The notes beneath the pieces were generated by a model. The model did not search any database. It was not told where the DNA came from and was given only the letters and a program-made list of their open reading frames with translations. A DNA stretch of 22,596 bases from an uncultured Chitinophagaceae bacterium (GTDB taxonomy: Bacteria > Bacteroidota > Bacteroidia > Chitinophagales > Chitinophagaceae). The stretch lies in NCBI GenBank assembly GCA_937996595.1, contig CALKVC010000042.1, positions 1-22,596 on the forward strand, written 5' to 3'. Shown in pieces: positions 1 to 7,349 of this stretch (position 1 is the stretch's first letter; every line of letters begins with the position of its first letter). A program made the translations under genes and the position numbers.

Positions 1-677
1 ACTGGATTACCCATGGAAAATCGGGCGACGTGGCTGTAGTGATTTGCAGAACCGGTGAACCTCGTACAAAGAACAATTCAACTGCGTTTATAGTTGACCG
101 TAATACGCCGGGTTTCAGTGCGGGCAAAAAGGAAAATAAACTCGGTATGCGTGCCAGTGAAACGGCCGAACTTATTTTTGATAATTGTGTGATTCCTGAT
201 GAGAACAGGCTGGGCGAAGTAGGGTCGGGATTTAAACAGGCCATGAAGATTTTGGATGGTGGAAGGATTTCGATTGCCGCACTGGGGCTTGGTATTGCCA
301 GGGGCGCTTATGAAGCATCTGTACAATATGCCAAGGAACGGCACCAGTTTGACCAGCCTATTGCCAATTTCCAGGGCGTGTCGTTCAAACTGGCAGATAT
401 GGCAACCAAGATTGAAGCGGCTACATTGCTGATAAACCAGGCCTGCCACCTTAAGAACAATGGTTTACCCATGACCAAGGAAGCTGCCATGGCCAAATAT
501 TATGCCAGTGAAATTTCTGTTGAAATAAGTACAGATGCCGTACAGGTTTTTGGCGGGTATGGATATACAAAGGATTTTCCGGTAGAAAAATTTTACAGGG
601 ACAGCAAACTGTGTACCATTGGAGAAGGAACCAGCGAAATACAAAAAATTGTAATAGCCAGGGAAGTGCTGGCATAA
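1..677 (+). CDS. Acyl-CoA dehydrogenase, 3' part (gene starts before the window)
   Basis: FAD-dependent enzyme that introduces the alpha-beta double bond into acyl-CoA thioesters, probably of the short-chain or butyryl-CoA dehydrogenase type. The frame is already open at the left edge: the codons before the first GTG (position 30) read WITHGKSGD, a normal mid-protein segment of this family, so no start lies in the window. Visible parts are the middle beta-domain end and the whole C-terminal helical domain. The latter includes the stretch GRISIAALGLGIARGAYE, the segment VFGGYGYTKDFPVEKFYRD, and the tail IGEGTSEIQKIVIAR, whose Glu in GEGTSE is at the usual catalytic-base position of this subfamily. 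The C-terminus (REVLA) is normal. The gene ends just before a strong hairpin terminator. Family is sure; substrate is not resolved. Confidence 0.95.
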   Translation, partial: WITHGKSGDVAVVICRTGEPRTKNNSTAFIVDRNTPGFSAGKKENKLGMRASETAELIFDNCVIPDENRLGEVGSGFKQAMKILDGGRISIAALGLGIARGAYEASVQYAKERHQFDQPIANFQGVSFKLADMATKIEAATLLINQACHLKNNGLPMTKEAAMAKYYASEISVEISTDAVQVFGGYGYTKDFPVEKFYRDSKLCTIGEGTSEIQKIVIAREVLA

Positions 678-682
678 TAATA

Positions 683-728
683 ATACATAAAAAAACAGGC
701 TTTTCATAAAGCCTGTTTTTTTATGTAT
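683..728. terminator. Bidirectional Rho-independent terminator
   Basis: A perfect 21-bp inverted repeat (683-703 with 708-728) closes on the 4-nt loop TCAT. Its core is ACAGGCTTT / AAAGCCTGT, flanked by an A-run on the left arm and a T-run on the right arm, so either transcript would form a hairpin followed by a U tract. It lies between the converging acyl-CoA dehydrogenase gene and the 111-aa minus-strand gene and can end both. Confidence 0.9.
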
Positions 729-761
729 GTCTTGTAAAATGTTTTCTATTGAAAAATAAAA

Positions 762-1097
762 TCAGATTTTTTTACCTCCAAAAACCCCGCTGAATTTTTC
801 TTTGGCGCCTTCTAAGAAATCTTCTGCTTTGTCTGCAGCCTGTTTGGCAAATGCCTCCACTTTTTCGCCTGCTTCTCCCGGAATAACATCGCTGATCTTA
901 TCCATGAAGCCGGAAGATGATGAAGATGCTTCCGGTTTGGCAGCTGAATCGCCGGAAGAAGCAAACAGGTTATCTACGGCGCCAGCCATCATGGGGAATT
1001 TTTCTTTTACAAAATCCTTGATGGTGTCAATTGCTTTATGGGCCTGGTCGGTACTAATGCCGGCCTTTTCTGTCAGTTTATTTATTAACTCTTGCAT
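762..1097 (-). CDS. Hypothetical 111-aa helical protein with Ser/Ala-rich linker
   Basis: No family recognised. The protein is small, has no signal peptide or membrane segment, and looks like two amphipathic helical blocks. Residues ~1-47 (MQELINKLTEKAGISTDQAH...) and ~62-108 are joined by a low-complexity linker with AAKPEASSSSSG. The second block alternates Ala/Glu/Lys and ends FGGKKI. The layout resembles small helical proteins seen in Bacteroidota genomes, but I cannot name a domain. The ATG start is the only reasonable one; there is no clear Shine-Dalgarno. A TACCTTTA box (7 of 8 to TAnnTTTG, minus strand, 1134-1141) lies about 37 nt upstream of the ATG and may be its promoter. It follows rsh in the same direction with a 73-bp gap. 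Confidence 0.7.
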   Translation of the reverse strand: MQELINKLTEKAGISTDQAHKAIDTIKDFVKEKFPMMAGAVDNLFASSGDSAAKPEASSSSSGFMDKISDVIPGEAGEKVEAFAKQAADKAEDFLEGAKEKFSGVFGGKKI

Positions 1098-1170
1098 GGA
1101 ACGTGTTTTTTGGGGTGAAAAATGAATTGTCTGTAAAGGTACATATATTATTAAGCCCCGCGCTTATTCT

Positions 1171-3414
1171 TTATTCAGTATCATACCTGTCTACCCGTTC
1201 AATGCCGGGCAATGATAAGAGCTGGTTAACCAGGTTGTCGAGTTCTTCCTTGTCGTGTACAAATACTTTCACATTTCCTTCAAAAATGCCGTCATTCGCT
1301 TCTATGGTCATGGCGGAAATGTTCACTTTCAGTTCTCCGCTGATGAGGTTGGTTATCTTATGTATTACACCCACGTCATCCAGCCCAACTATTTTAAGTC
1401 CGGTAAGGAATGATATTTCCTTGTTTTTAGCCCATTTGGTTTTAACAACACGGTGGCCGTAATTGGCCAGCAAACGAGCTGCATTGGGGCAGTTTGTGCG
1501 GTGTATTTTCAGACCCTCGCCGGTGGTTATGAAGCCAAAAACATCATCACCCGGAATCGGTTTACAGCAGTTTGCCAGGGTGTATTTGATACGGTCGCTG
1601 CTTTCACCGAAAATGATCAGTTCGGCATCTTTGTCTTTTTTGCCCGCCTGCTTTGCCAGGCTTTCCTGTAAATCTTGTTTTTCATCTGCAGATTTTAAGG
1701 GTTTAGGTGCAAACAGCCTGTCGCCATGAACGGTGAATTCTTTCAGTTCTTTCAGGTCAAGCTTTTTGGTGGCAATATCATACAACAGGTCCAGGCTGCT
1801 GTTAAGCTTGTAAAAAGTAGCAATCTCCTCCAGGTTCTGCTGGTTCATAACGGCATTAATGCCTTCCAGTTTACGTTGCAGTATGTATTTGCCTTCTTCG
1901 GCTACGGCCCTTTTTTCTTCTTTTAAAGTGTCTTTGATCTTCGATTTGGCCTTGCTGGTAACAACAAATTTCAGCCATTCGCTGTTGGGCTTCTGCTTGG
2001 CACTGGTAATAATTTCTATCTGGTCGCCATTTCGCAGTTTGTAACTGATGGGAACCAGTTTATGATTCACTTTGGCGCCAATGCACTTGCTGCCAACGGC
2101 AGTGTGTACACTAAATGCAAAATCAAGGGCAGTTGCGCCGATGGGCAGCATCTTCACATCACCTTTAGGTGTGTACACATAAATCTCTTCGGCCAGGAAG
2201 GAGGTTTTAAAATCCTGCAGGAAATCCAATGAATTTGAATCCTGGTTGCTCAGCGCTTCACGTATCTGGTGAAACCATTTGTCGAAGCGGCTTTCATCAT
2301 CTTTTCCTTCCTTGTATTTCCAATGGGCAGCCAGGCCCTTTTCGGCAATTTCATTCATGCGTTTGGTCCGTATCTGCACTTCCACCCATTTTCCCTGCGG
2401 CCCCATAACGGTGGTATGTAACGCTTCATACCCGTTGCTTTTGGGGTTGCTTAACCAGTCTCTCAGCCTTTCGGGCGAGGGATTGTATTCATCCGTGATG
2501 ATGCTGTACACTTTCCAGCAATCTTCTTTTTCCTTTTCAGGAGAGGAGTTAACGATGATACGGATAGCAAAGAGATCATACACTTCTTCGAAGGCAACCC
2601 CTTTCTTTTTTATTTTATTCCATATCGAATGGATGCTTTTCGGCCTGCCGTAAATTTCAAAATCAAGACCGGTTTTTTCCAGTTTGTCTTTCAGCGGCCT
2701 GATAAAATCGTTGATATAACGGGTACGTTCCCTTTTAGTATCCTGCAGTTTTTGGGCGATGTACCGGTACGTGTCGGGCTCCATGTACTTCATGGCCAGG
2801 TCTTCCATTTCCGTCTTAATATTGTACAAACCCATCCTGTGGGCTAACGGTGCATATACATATACGGTTTCAGAAGATACCTTCAGTTGTTTTTCCCTTT
2901 TCATGCTGTCCATGGTGCGCATGTTGTGCAATCGGTCTGCCAGCTTGATAAGAATAACCCTGGGGTCGTCGGTAAGGGTAAGCAGGATTTTTTTAAAATT
3001 CTCGGCCTGCTGGCTGCTGTTGGCATCCAATACCGTAGATATTTTGGTAAGTCCGTCAACAATTTTAGCAATTTCAGGTCCAAATTCCCTTTGCACATCT
3101 TCCAGGGTAACATCAGTATCTTCTACTGTATCATGCAATAAGGCGCAAATGGTACTGCGTATGCCCAAACCGATTTCTTCGGCACAAATCTTTGCAACAG
3201 CCAGCGGATGAAGGATATAGGGTTCTCCGCTTTTACGGCGCATCGTTTTATGTGCTTCAGCAGCTATTTCAAAGGCATTGCGCAACAGCATTTTATCACC
3301 AGGCTTCATCTTTTGCTTTAAAACCCGTAATAAAGCACGGTATTGCCGGAGAATCTCCTTTTTTTCTTCTTCTTCAGAGAGTTTGTAAGCTGGTATGGTT
3401 TGGGTTGTTTGCAT
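1171..3414 (-). CDS. rsh: Bifunctional (p)ppGpp synthetase / hydrolase (RSH)
   Basis: Makes and degrades the stringent-response alarmone (p)ppGpp in the cytoplasm in response to starvation signals on the ribosome. 747 aa, full length for long RSH proteins. Domains in order: HD hydrolase with H55, H94-D95 within HDTVED, and D160 in KLADRLHN, so the hydrolase site looks intact; synthetase with GRPKS (256-260), GYEALHTTV (328-336) and EVQIRT (345-350); TGS domain (about 409-471); a Cys-containing region with C616, C617 and C642; and a C-terminal ACT domain (about 671-745). The loop that separates bifunctional RXKD enzymes from EXDD synthetase-only RelA reads RLRD (316-319), which fits a bifunctional Rel. 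As the sole RSH visible and with both sites intact, it is probably the main alarmone enzyme. Start ATG at 3414. Confidence 0.97.
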   Translation of the reverse strand: MQTTQTIPAYKLSEEEEKKEILRQYRALLRVLKQKMKPGDKMLLRNAFEIAAEAHKTMRRKSGEPYILHPLAVAKICAEEIGLGIRSTICALLHDTVEDTDVTLEDVQREFGPEIAKIVDGLTKISTVLDANSSQQAENFKKILLTLTDDPRVILIKLADRLHNMRTMDSMKREKQLKVSSETVYVYAPLAHRMGLYNIKTEMEDLAMKYMEPDTYRYIAQKLQDTKRERTRYINDFIRPLKDKLEKTGLDFEIYGRPKSIHSIWNKIKKKGVAFEEVYDLFAIRIIVNSSPEKEKEDCWKVYSIITDEYNPSPERLRDWLSNPKSNGYEALHTTVMGPQGKWVEVQIRTKRMNEIAEKGLAAHWKYKEGKDDESRFDKWFHQIREALSNQDSNSLDFLQDFKTSFLAEEIYVYTPKGDVKMLPIGATALDFAFSVHTAVGSKCIGAKVNHKLVPISYKLRNGDQIEIITSAKQKPNSEWLKFVVTSKAKSKIKDTLKEEKRAVAEEGKYILQRKLEGINAVMNQQNLEEIATFYKLNSSLDLLYDIATKKLDLKELKEFTVHGDRLFAPKPLKSADEKQDLQESLAKQAGKKDKDAELIIFGESSDRIKYTLANCCKPIPGDDVFGFITTGEGLKIHRTNCPNAARLLANYGHRVVKTKWAKNKEISFLTGLKIVGLDDVGVIHKITNLISGELKVNISAMTIEANDGIFEGNVKVFVHDKEELDNLVNQLLSLPGIERVDRYDTE

Positions 3415-3539
3415 GAAGTATTACGAATTTAGCTTAAAAAACGGCACTTACCATATTTGGATGATGAAGAGAGAACAAAAACCGCCACCGAATTCAAACA
3501 ATTAACTAAAAAGCGAGCATTTTTTAGGGAATAAAACCC

Positions 3540-3547
3540 TAATTTTG
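3540..3547 (+). promoter_or_regulatory. Candidate promoter -7 box for tRNA-Leu
   Basis: TAATTTTG matches the Bacteroidota -7 consensus TAnnTTTG exactly and ends 10 nt before the first base of the tRNA, the spacing expected for a start just upstream of the mature 5' end. No good -33 TTTG is seen about 20 nt upstream; that region is T-rich only. Confidence 0.5.
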
Positions 3548-3557
3548 CAACCCATTC

Positions 3558-3639
3558 GCGGATATGGCGAAATTGGCAGACGCACCAGACTTAGGATCTG
3601 GCGGAGCAATCCATGTAGGTTCGACCCCTATTATCCGCA
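3558..3639 (+). tRNA. trnL-TAG: tRNA-Leu, anticodon TAG
   Basis: An 82-nt cloverleaf folds by eye. The acceptor stem is GCGGATA with TATCCGC and discriminator A (3639). The anticodon stem is CCAGA/TCTGG with loop CTTAGGA, giving anticodon TAG (3592-3594). The long variable arm contains a GGA-GCAA-TCC stem, typical of class II Leu tRNAs, and the T arm is GTAGG-TTCGACC-CCTAT. The 3' CCA is not encoded; CTA follows the discriminator. It decodes CUN leucine codons. It stands alone between rsh (divergent) and tig. Confidence 0.95.
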
Positions 3640-3651
3640 CTACCGAATGTA

Positions 3652-3707
3652 GAACAAGGAACAAAGAATCTGGAACTTCGAAGTTCACTATTCCTTGTTC
3701 CTTGTTC
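3652..3707. repeat. 56-bp inverted element made of eight heptads
   Basis: The stretch divides exactly into eight 7-bp units. The first five begin GAA and the last four end TTC (the fifth does both). The two halves are reverse complements at 24 of 28 positions. Outer units are GAACAAG, GAACAAA and, on the other side, two copies of CTTGTTC. The centre is the perfect 14-bp palindrome GAACTTCGAAGTTC (3673-3686). In RNA it would make one long hairpin. It could act as the tRNA terminator, although no U-run follows, or be a member of a dispersed intergenic repeat family. The 7-bp period is shared with the array at 19486-19618. Confidence 0.8.
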
Positions 3708-3814
3708 GTTATTTGAAGTAAGGTTTTGCTGTTTCATGGCAGGAAAGCTTACAATGGGCAACCCGGGGATACTGCAACCCGGAGATAATAAAAAAAATTT
3801 AAACCAGTAATACA

Positions 3815-5182
3815 ATGGCAACAGTAGCAAGAGAGAACATCGGTCTGTTAAATGATAAACTGACGGTAAAGATTAAAAAGGAAGAATACCTTCCTTCTTT
3901 TGAAAAGAAACTGAAAGAATATTCCAAAACAGCCAATATCCCCGGTTTCAGGAAAGGCATGGTTCCTGCAGGAATGATTAAAAAAATGTATGGCGCTTCC
4001 ATTTTTTCAGATGAAGTGCTGAAAGCTGTGGAGAAACAGTTGTTCACTTACCTGAATGAGGAAAAGCCAGATATTTTCGCCCAGCCGTTACCGTTATCAA
4101 ATGACCTGGGGAAGCTGGATATGAATAATCCGGCAGACATAGATTTTGATTTTGAAATCGGCTTAAAACCGGTGTTTGAAATTCCTGATTTCAGCAAAGC
4201 GAAGCTTACGTTTCATAAGGTGGAAGTAACGGATAGCATGGTGAACGAAGAGATCAGCCGCATGCAGATAAAGGCGGGTAAAATGACAGAGCCCGAACTG
4301 ATAGACAACGACGAAAATGTGATCAATGTGTTGTTTACCGAATGTGATATGGATGGCAACCCCACAGAAGGAGGTATTGTGAAGGAAAATTCGGTACTGC
4401 TTAAATATTTTACACCGGCCATGCAGAAGCAACTGATGGGAAAAAAGGCAGGAGATCATTTTGTCTTCCAGCTTTCAAAAAGCTTTGAAGGCGACAAGCT
4501 GGAGATGATGTTGCAGGACCTGGGTTTTGAAAAAGATGATAAGGAAGCGGCCGCTAAGTATTTTAAACTGGAAGTGGTTAAAATCGGGCTGGTAGAGAAA
4601 AGGGACATGGATGAATCTTTTTTCAACGAAGTATATCCCGGAAAAAATATAACTACCGAAGCAGGATTGCGTGATGCATTGAAAGAAGAAATTGAGAAAT
4701 ACTGGGATGCGCAAAGCTTGAACCAGTTGCACGACCAGTTATACCATTTCCTGGTTGATGAAACGAAGATGGAATTCCCGGAAAACTTCCTGAAGCGCTG
4801 GCTGCAAACGGGCGGCGAGCAGCAGAAAACGGCAGAACAGGCGGAATCAGAGTTTCCCGGCTTCAGCAACCAGTTGAAATGGACACTGATCAGCGACAGG
4901 CTGGTTACAGATAATAAACTGGATGTGAGCCAGGATGAACTTAGAAACCATATGAAGGAAGAAGTGATGCGTTATTTCGGGCAGATGAATATGGGAGATG
5001 ATACCGGTTGGCTGGAAAGCTATATCGACCGTATGATGAAAGATGAAAAGCATGTGGATACAACATACCGCAGGCTCATCACCGAAAAACTGTTCAACTG
5101 GGCGGCTGCACAGGTTAAACCTAAAGAAAAGAAAGTAACTGCAGAAGAACTGGCAGCCATGCAGCATAATCACCAGCATTAA
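3815..5182 (+). CDS. tig: Trigger factor, ribosome-associated chaperone
   Basis: Binds near the ribosomal exit tunnel (protein L23) and shields nascent chains. 455 aa against about 430 in E. coli. The N-terminal ribosome-binding domain carries the signature motif GFRKG (44-48, in NIPGFRKGMVP). It is followed by a region where the FKBP-type PPIase domain sits (about 150-255). This region shows none of the usual FKBP motifs, so prolyl isomerase activity is doubtful; divergence here is common in Bacteroidota trigger factors. The C-terminal helical cradle (about 255-440) ends in a His-rich tail (MQHNHQH). The ATG is preceded by an A-rich leader without a clear Shine-Dalgarno. The neighbours usual in many bacteria, clpP and clpX, are not next to it. 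It ends at a good terminator. Confidence 0.95.
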   Translation: MATVARENIGLLNDKLTVKIKKEEYLPSFEKKLKEYSKTANIPGFRKGMVPAGMIKKMYGASIFSDEVLKAVEKQLFTYLNEEKPDIFAQPLPLSNDLGKLDMNNPADIDFDFEIGLKPVFEIPDFSKAKLTFHKVEVTDSMVNEEISRMQIKAGKMTEPELIDNDENVINVLFTECDMDGNPTEGGIVKENSVLLKYFTPAMQKQLMGKKAGDHFVFQLSKSFEGDKLEMMLQDLGFEKDDKEAAAKYFKLEVVKIGLVEKRDMDESFFNEVYPGKNITTEAGLRDALKEEIEKYWDAQSLNQLHDQLYHFLVDETKMEFPENFLKRWLQTGGEQQKTAEQAESEFPGFSNQLKWTLISDRLVTDNKLDVSQDELRNHMKEEVMRYFGQMNMGDDTGWLESYIDRMMKDEKHVDTTYRRLITEKLFNWAAAQVKPKEKKVTAEELAAMQHNHQH

Positions 5183-5209
5183 TAGCTGTTATACACCAAT
5201 GAATCATGT

Positions 5210-5238
5210 AATGGGGCAGAGCGATCTACCCCATTTTT
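5210..5238 (+). terminator. Rho-independent terminator after tig
   Basis: Stem AATGGGG / CCCCATT (5210-5216 with 5229-5235), an inner AGA/TCT extension across a C-A mismatch, and a GCGA tetraloop (5221-5224), followed by a T-run (5234-5238). It lies 28 nt after the tig stop codon. Confidence 0.8.
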
Positions 5239-5336
5239 CGTTTAACATATTATTATAGTATGGCTTCACATAAATGCAGTTGAATATACGTTCACCGTAG
5301 GTTTCTATTATTCCCTAACAATAAAAATCTACTGCC

Positions 5337-6692
5337 ATGCAACATCTGCGTATTGCTATTACATTGCTATTGTTATCATTATTTATTGTTTCCTGTAACA
5401 GCCAAAAAGAAAAAAATCAGCCAGTTAAAGGATTACACGCTTCTGTACTTGAACAGCCGGAAATTGCGGATACCCATGACGGGGTTATTACTGAAAGTTA
5501 TATAAATGGTTTTGCAGCAACAGCCACACAACATTTTACGGTGCCACATGAACGCATTACGGTTGTTACCGGAAAAAAGGGTTTGAAAATTACCGTCGAC
5601 CCGTCCAGGCTTGTAAAGGAAGACGGCTCTGCGGTGGATGGTAAAATCAATGTAAAAATGATTGAACTGACAACCAGCATGGACCTCTTTAAAAGTAATA
5701 CCGCTACCATAAGCGACGGGCGCCTGCTTGCTTCCGGTGGAAGTTATTTTATCGGGTTGGATTGTAACGGCCAGCCCCTTAAGCTAAAAGACAAAAACTC
5801 CTTACGGGTAAGCTTTCCCGTTATTGATAAAAATGAAATGCAATTATTTTATGGTGAAAGAGACAGCAATGGAAATATGAACTGGAAGATAGCCGGGGTA
5901 TTATTGGAACAACAGCCGGAACAGGTTATGTTCACAGATACAAATGGGTTTGAGGTAAATAATATACCGCCGGTACTCAGTGAAATTGAATTGAATAAAG
6001 TATTTAAAAGCCTTGATGAGTCGGTGTATTATTATAATACCAAAATGACTTTACAAAAACTGGTTGATACATTGAATTCAAAATCGGCTAAAGTATTCAT
6101 TCAAACCATTTCATACTGGCCCAAAAACCTGCCAACTGATGTAGTGCTAGATACAAATTATTTAATAAGTGTTTATGGCCCCCGAAAACAATATATCCTT
6201 AGAACTTGCAGTAGCATGGAAGCAGAGCAGAAGGAAAAATTGAAAATGATGGCAGCACGTGATTCGGCTATTAGAGCATGGAAGCCAGGGTCACTGGCCG
6301 GGCAGATACAGAAGTATTATGCGCCGGCTGCTTTGACAAACCTGGGCTGGATAAATTGCGACAGGTTTTACGACAGGCAAAATCAAATGGAAGTAGAAAT
6401 TGATCTGCCCATAGCGTTTAATAAAAGCCGCGTGGATTATTTTGTGATTTTTCAATCCTTTAATGGCTTGCTGAGCAATCGGGTAACTGTAAGTGATTCA
6501 GCAAAAATGATATTGATGAATATGCCAAAGGGAGAAAAGGTGACACTGGTTGCATTTACCAAACAAAATGGTATTTTTTACCAGTTAAAGGAAAGTTTTG
6601 TAATTGGAAAAAATAAAAATATTGCAACCGGGTTTTCGGCTATATCTGAAACCGAACTGAAAAATATTTTTGCCGGAAATATTAGAATATAA
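5337..6692 (+). CDS. Lipoprotein of unknown function (451 aa)
   Basis: Not a family I can name. An N-terminal lipoprotein signal (hydrophobic 5-18, lipobox IVSC with Cys20) predicts lipid anchoring and export. Residues about 70-160 form a beta-rich segment with VDGKINVKMIEL, LLASGGSYFIGLDCNGQPL and a later LFYGERDSNGNMNW. Segments of this style recur in Bacteroidota envelope proteins and look weakly like ZU5-type beta domains. The C-terminal part begins LGWINCDRFYD (about 342) and reads like a second beta domain (VEIDLPIAF, RVTVSDSAKM). No catalytic motif, no repeats and no membrane segment beyond the signal are seen. It is a single gene with its own 154-bp upstream gap. By eye it is somewhat more A/T-rich than its neighbours; I did not measure this. 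Confidence 0.8.
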   Translation: MQHLRIAITLLLLSLFIVSCNSQKEKNQPVKGLHASVLEQPEIADTHDGVITESYINGFAATATQHFTVPHERITVVTGKKGLKITVDPSRLVKEDGSAVDGKINVKMIELTTSMDLFKSNTATISDGRLLASGGSYFIGLDCNGQPLKLKDKNSLRVSFPVIDKNEMQLFYGERDSNGNMNWKIAGVLLEQQPEQVMFTDTNGFEVNNIPPVLSEIELNKVFKSLDESVYYYNTKMTLQKLVDTLNSKSAKVFIQTISYWPKNLPTDVVLDTNYLISVYGPRKQYILRTCSSMEAEQKEKLKMMAARDSAIRAWKPGSLAGQIQKYYAPAALTNLGWINCDRFYDRQNQMEVEIDLPIAFNKSRVDYFVIFQSFNGLLSNRVTVSDSAKMILMNMPKGEKVTLVAFTKQNGIFYQLKESFVIGKNKNIATGFSAISETELKNIFAGNIRI

Positions 6693-6700
6693 GCCAGGTA

Positions 6701-6737
6701 CAGGTACGCAAAGCACATTACCTATGCTGCATACCTG
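6701..6737. repeat. Imperfect 10-bp inverted repeat in a gene gap
   Basis: CAGGTACGCA (6701-6710) faces TGCATACCTG (6728-6737) with one C-A mismatch and a 17-nt loop, between the lipoprotein and the pentapeptide-repeat gene. No T-run follows, so it is not a classic terminator. It may end the lipoprotein transcript or be a protein-binding site. Confidence 0.35.
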
Positions 6738-6763
6738 AATCAGATTGTTATTACATTTACACT

Positions 6764-7336
6764 ATGGAAAGAGCATATTTTGAAGACGAGGTTTTTGATA
6801 ATAATCAAAGTGAATCTTTTACGCTACAATCCGGGGAGTATGAACAGTGTACGTTTAATAACCTTGATTTGGCGGGCAGTGATTTGTCTGGCTCCCGTTT
6901 TATCAACTGCAGATTTAATGCATGCAACCTGGGCAATGCAGGCATCAATAAAACAGCTCTCATAGATGTAGCATTCAATGGCTGCAAACTGGTAGGCCTT
7001 CATTTTGATACCTGCAACGATTTCCTGTTTACGCCCCGGTTTGAACACTGTATACTGGATTACGCATCCTTTCATAAGCTTATGTTGAAGAAAGCCGTAT
7101 TCAGCCATTGCAGCATGCTGGAAGTGGATTTTGAAGACGCAGATATGAGCGGGCTGGTTTTAGATAACTGCAACCTGGCAGGCGCCGTGTTTGTTAATAC
7201 AAGCCTGGAAAAAACAGATTTTACAACAGCATATAATTACTCCATTGATCCGGAAAGGAATAAGATAAAGAAAGCCCGGTTTTCAGTGAATGGCATCGCA
7301 GGCCTGCTGGATAAATATGATATTGTTATTGAGTGA
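6764..7336 (+). CDS. Pentapeptide-repeat protein
   Basis: 190-aa cytoplasmic protein made largely of A(D/N)LXX-type five-residue steps between residues about 25 and 155, for example CTFNNLDLAGSDLSGSRF, CRFNACNL, VDFEDADMSG and CNLAGAVFVNTSLEKTDF. This predicts a right-handed quadrilateral beta-helix. The C-terminal cap (YSIDPERNKIKKARF then GLLDKYDIVIE) resembles the end of DNA-mimic pentapeptide proteins of the Qnr/MfpA group, which bind type II topoisomerases. The sequence alone does not show gyrase binding or quinolone protection, so function is left open. Its stop codon is 13 bp from the stop of the converging RNase E/G gene, leaving no space for a separate terminator. Confidence 0.9.
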   Translation: MERAYFEDEVFDNNQSESFTLQSGEYEQCTFNNLDLAGSDLSGSRFINCRFNACNLGNAGINKTALIDVAFNGCKLVGLHFDTCNDFLFTPRFEHCILDYASFHKLMLKKAVFSHCSMLEVDFEDADMSGLVLDNCNLAGAVFVNTSLEKTDFTTAYNYSIDPERNKIKKARFSVNGIAGLLDKYDIVIE

Positions 7337-7349
7337 GAAAAATGCAGGG

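Noticed and set aside
30..32. GTG as the start of the acyl-CoA dehydrogenase
   Set aside because: The frame is open to the left edge and encodes conserved family sequence (WITHGKSGD) before it; the gene is simply cut by the window.
3591..3830. 79-aa minus-strand open frame over the tRNA and the heptad hairpin
   Set aside because: It overlaps tRNA-Leu and a palindrome, and its translation is low-complexity with no family features; it is an open frame by chance.
4163..4869. Several minus-strand open frames inside tig
   Set aside because: They are antisense shadows of a conserved coding gene with no family features of their own.
6764..7336. Calling the pentapeptide protein a quinolone-resistance (qnr) gene
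   Set aside because: Only the fold and cap style are similar; most pentapeptide proteins of this kind are not shown to protect gyrase.
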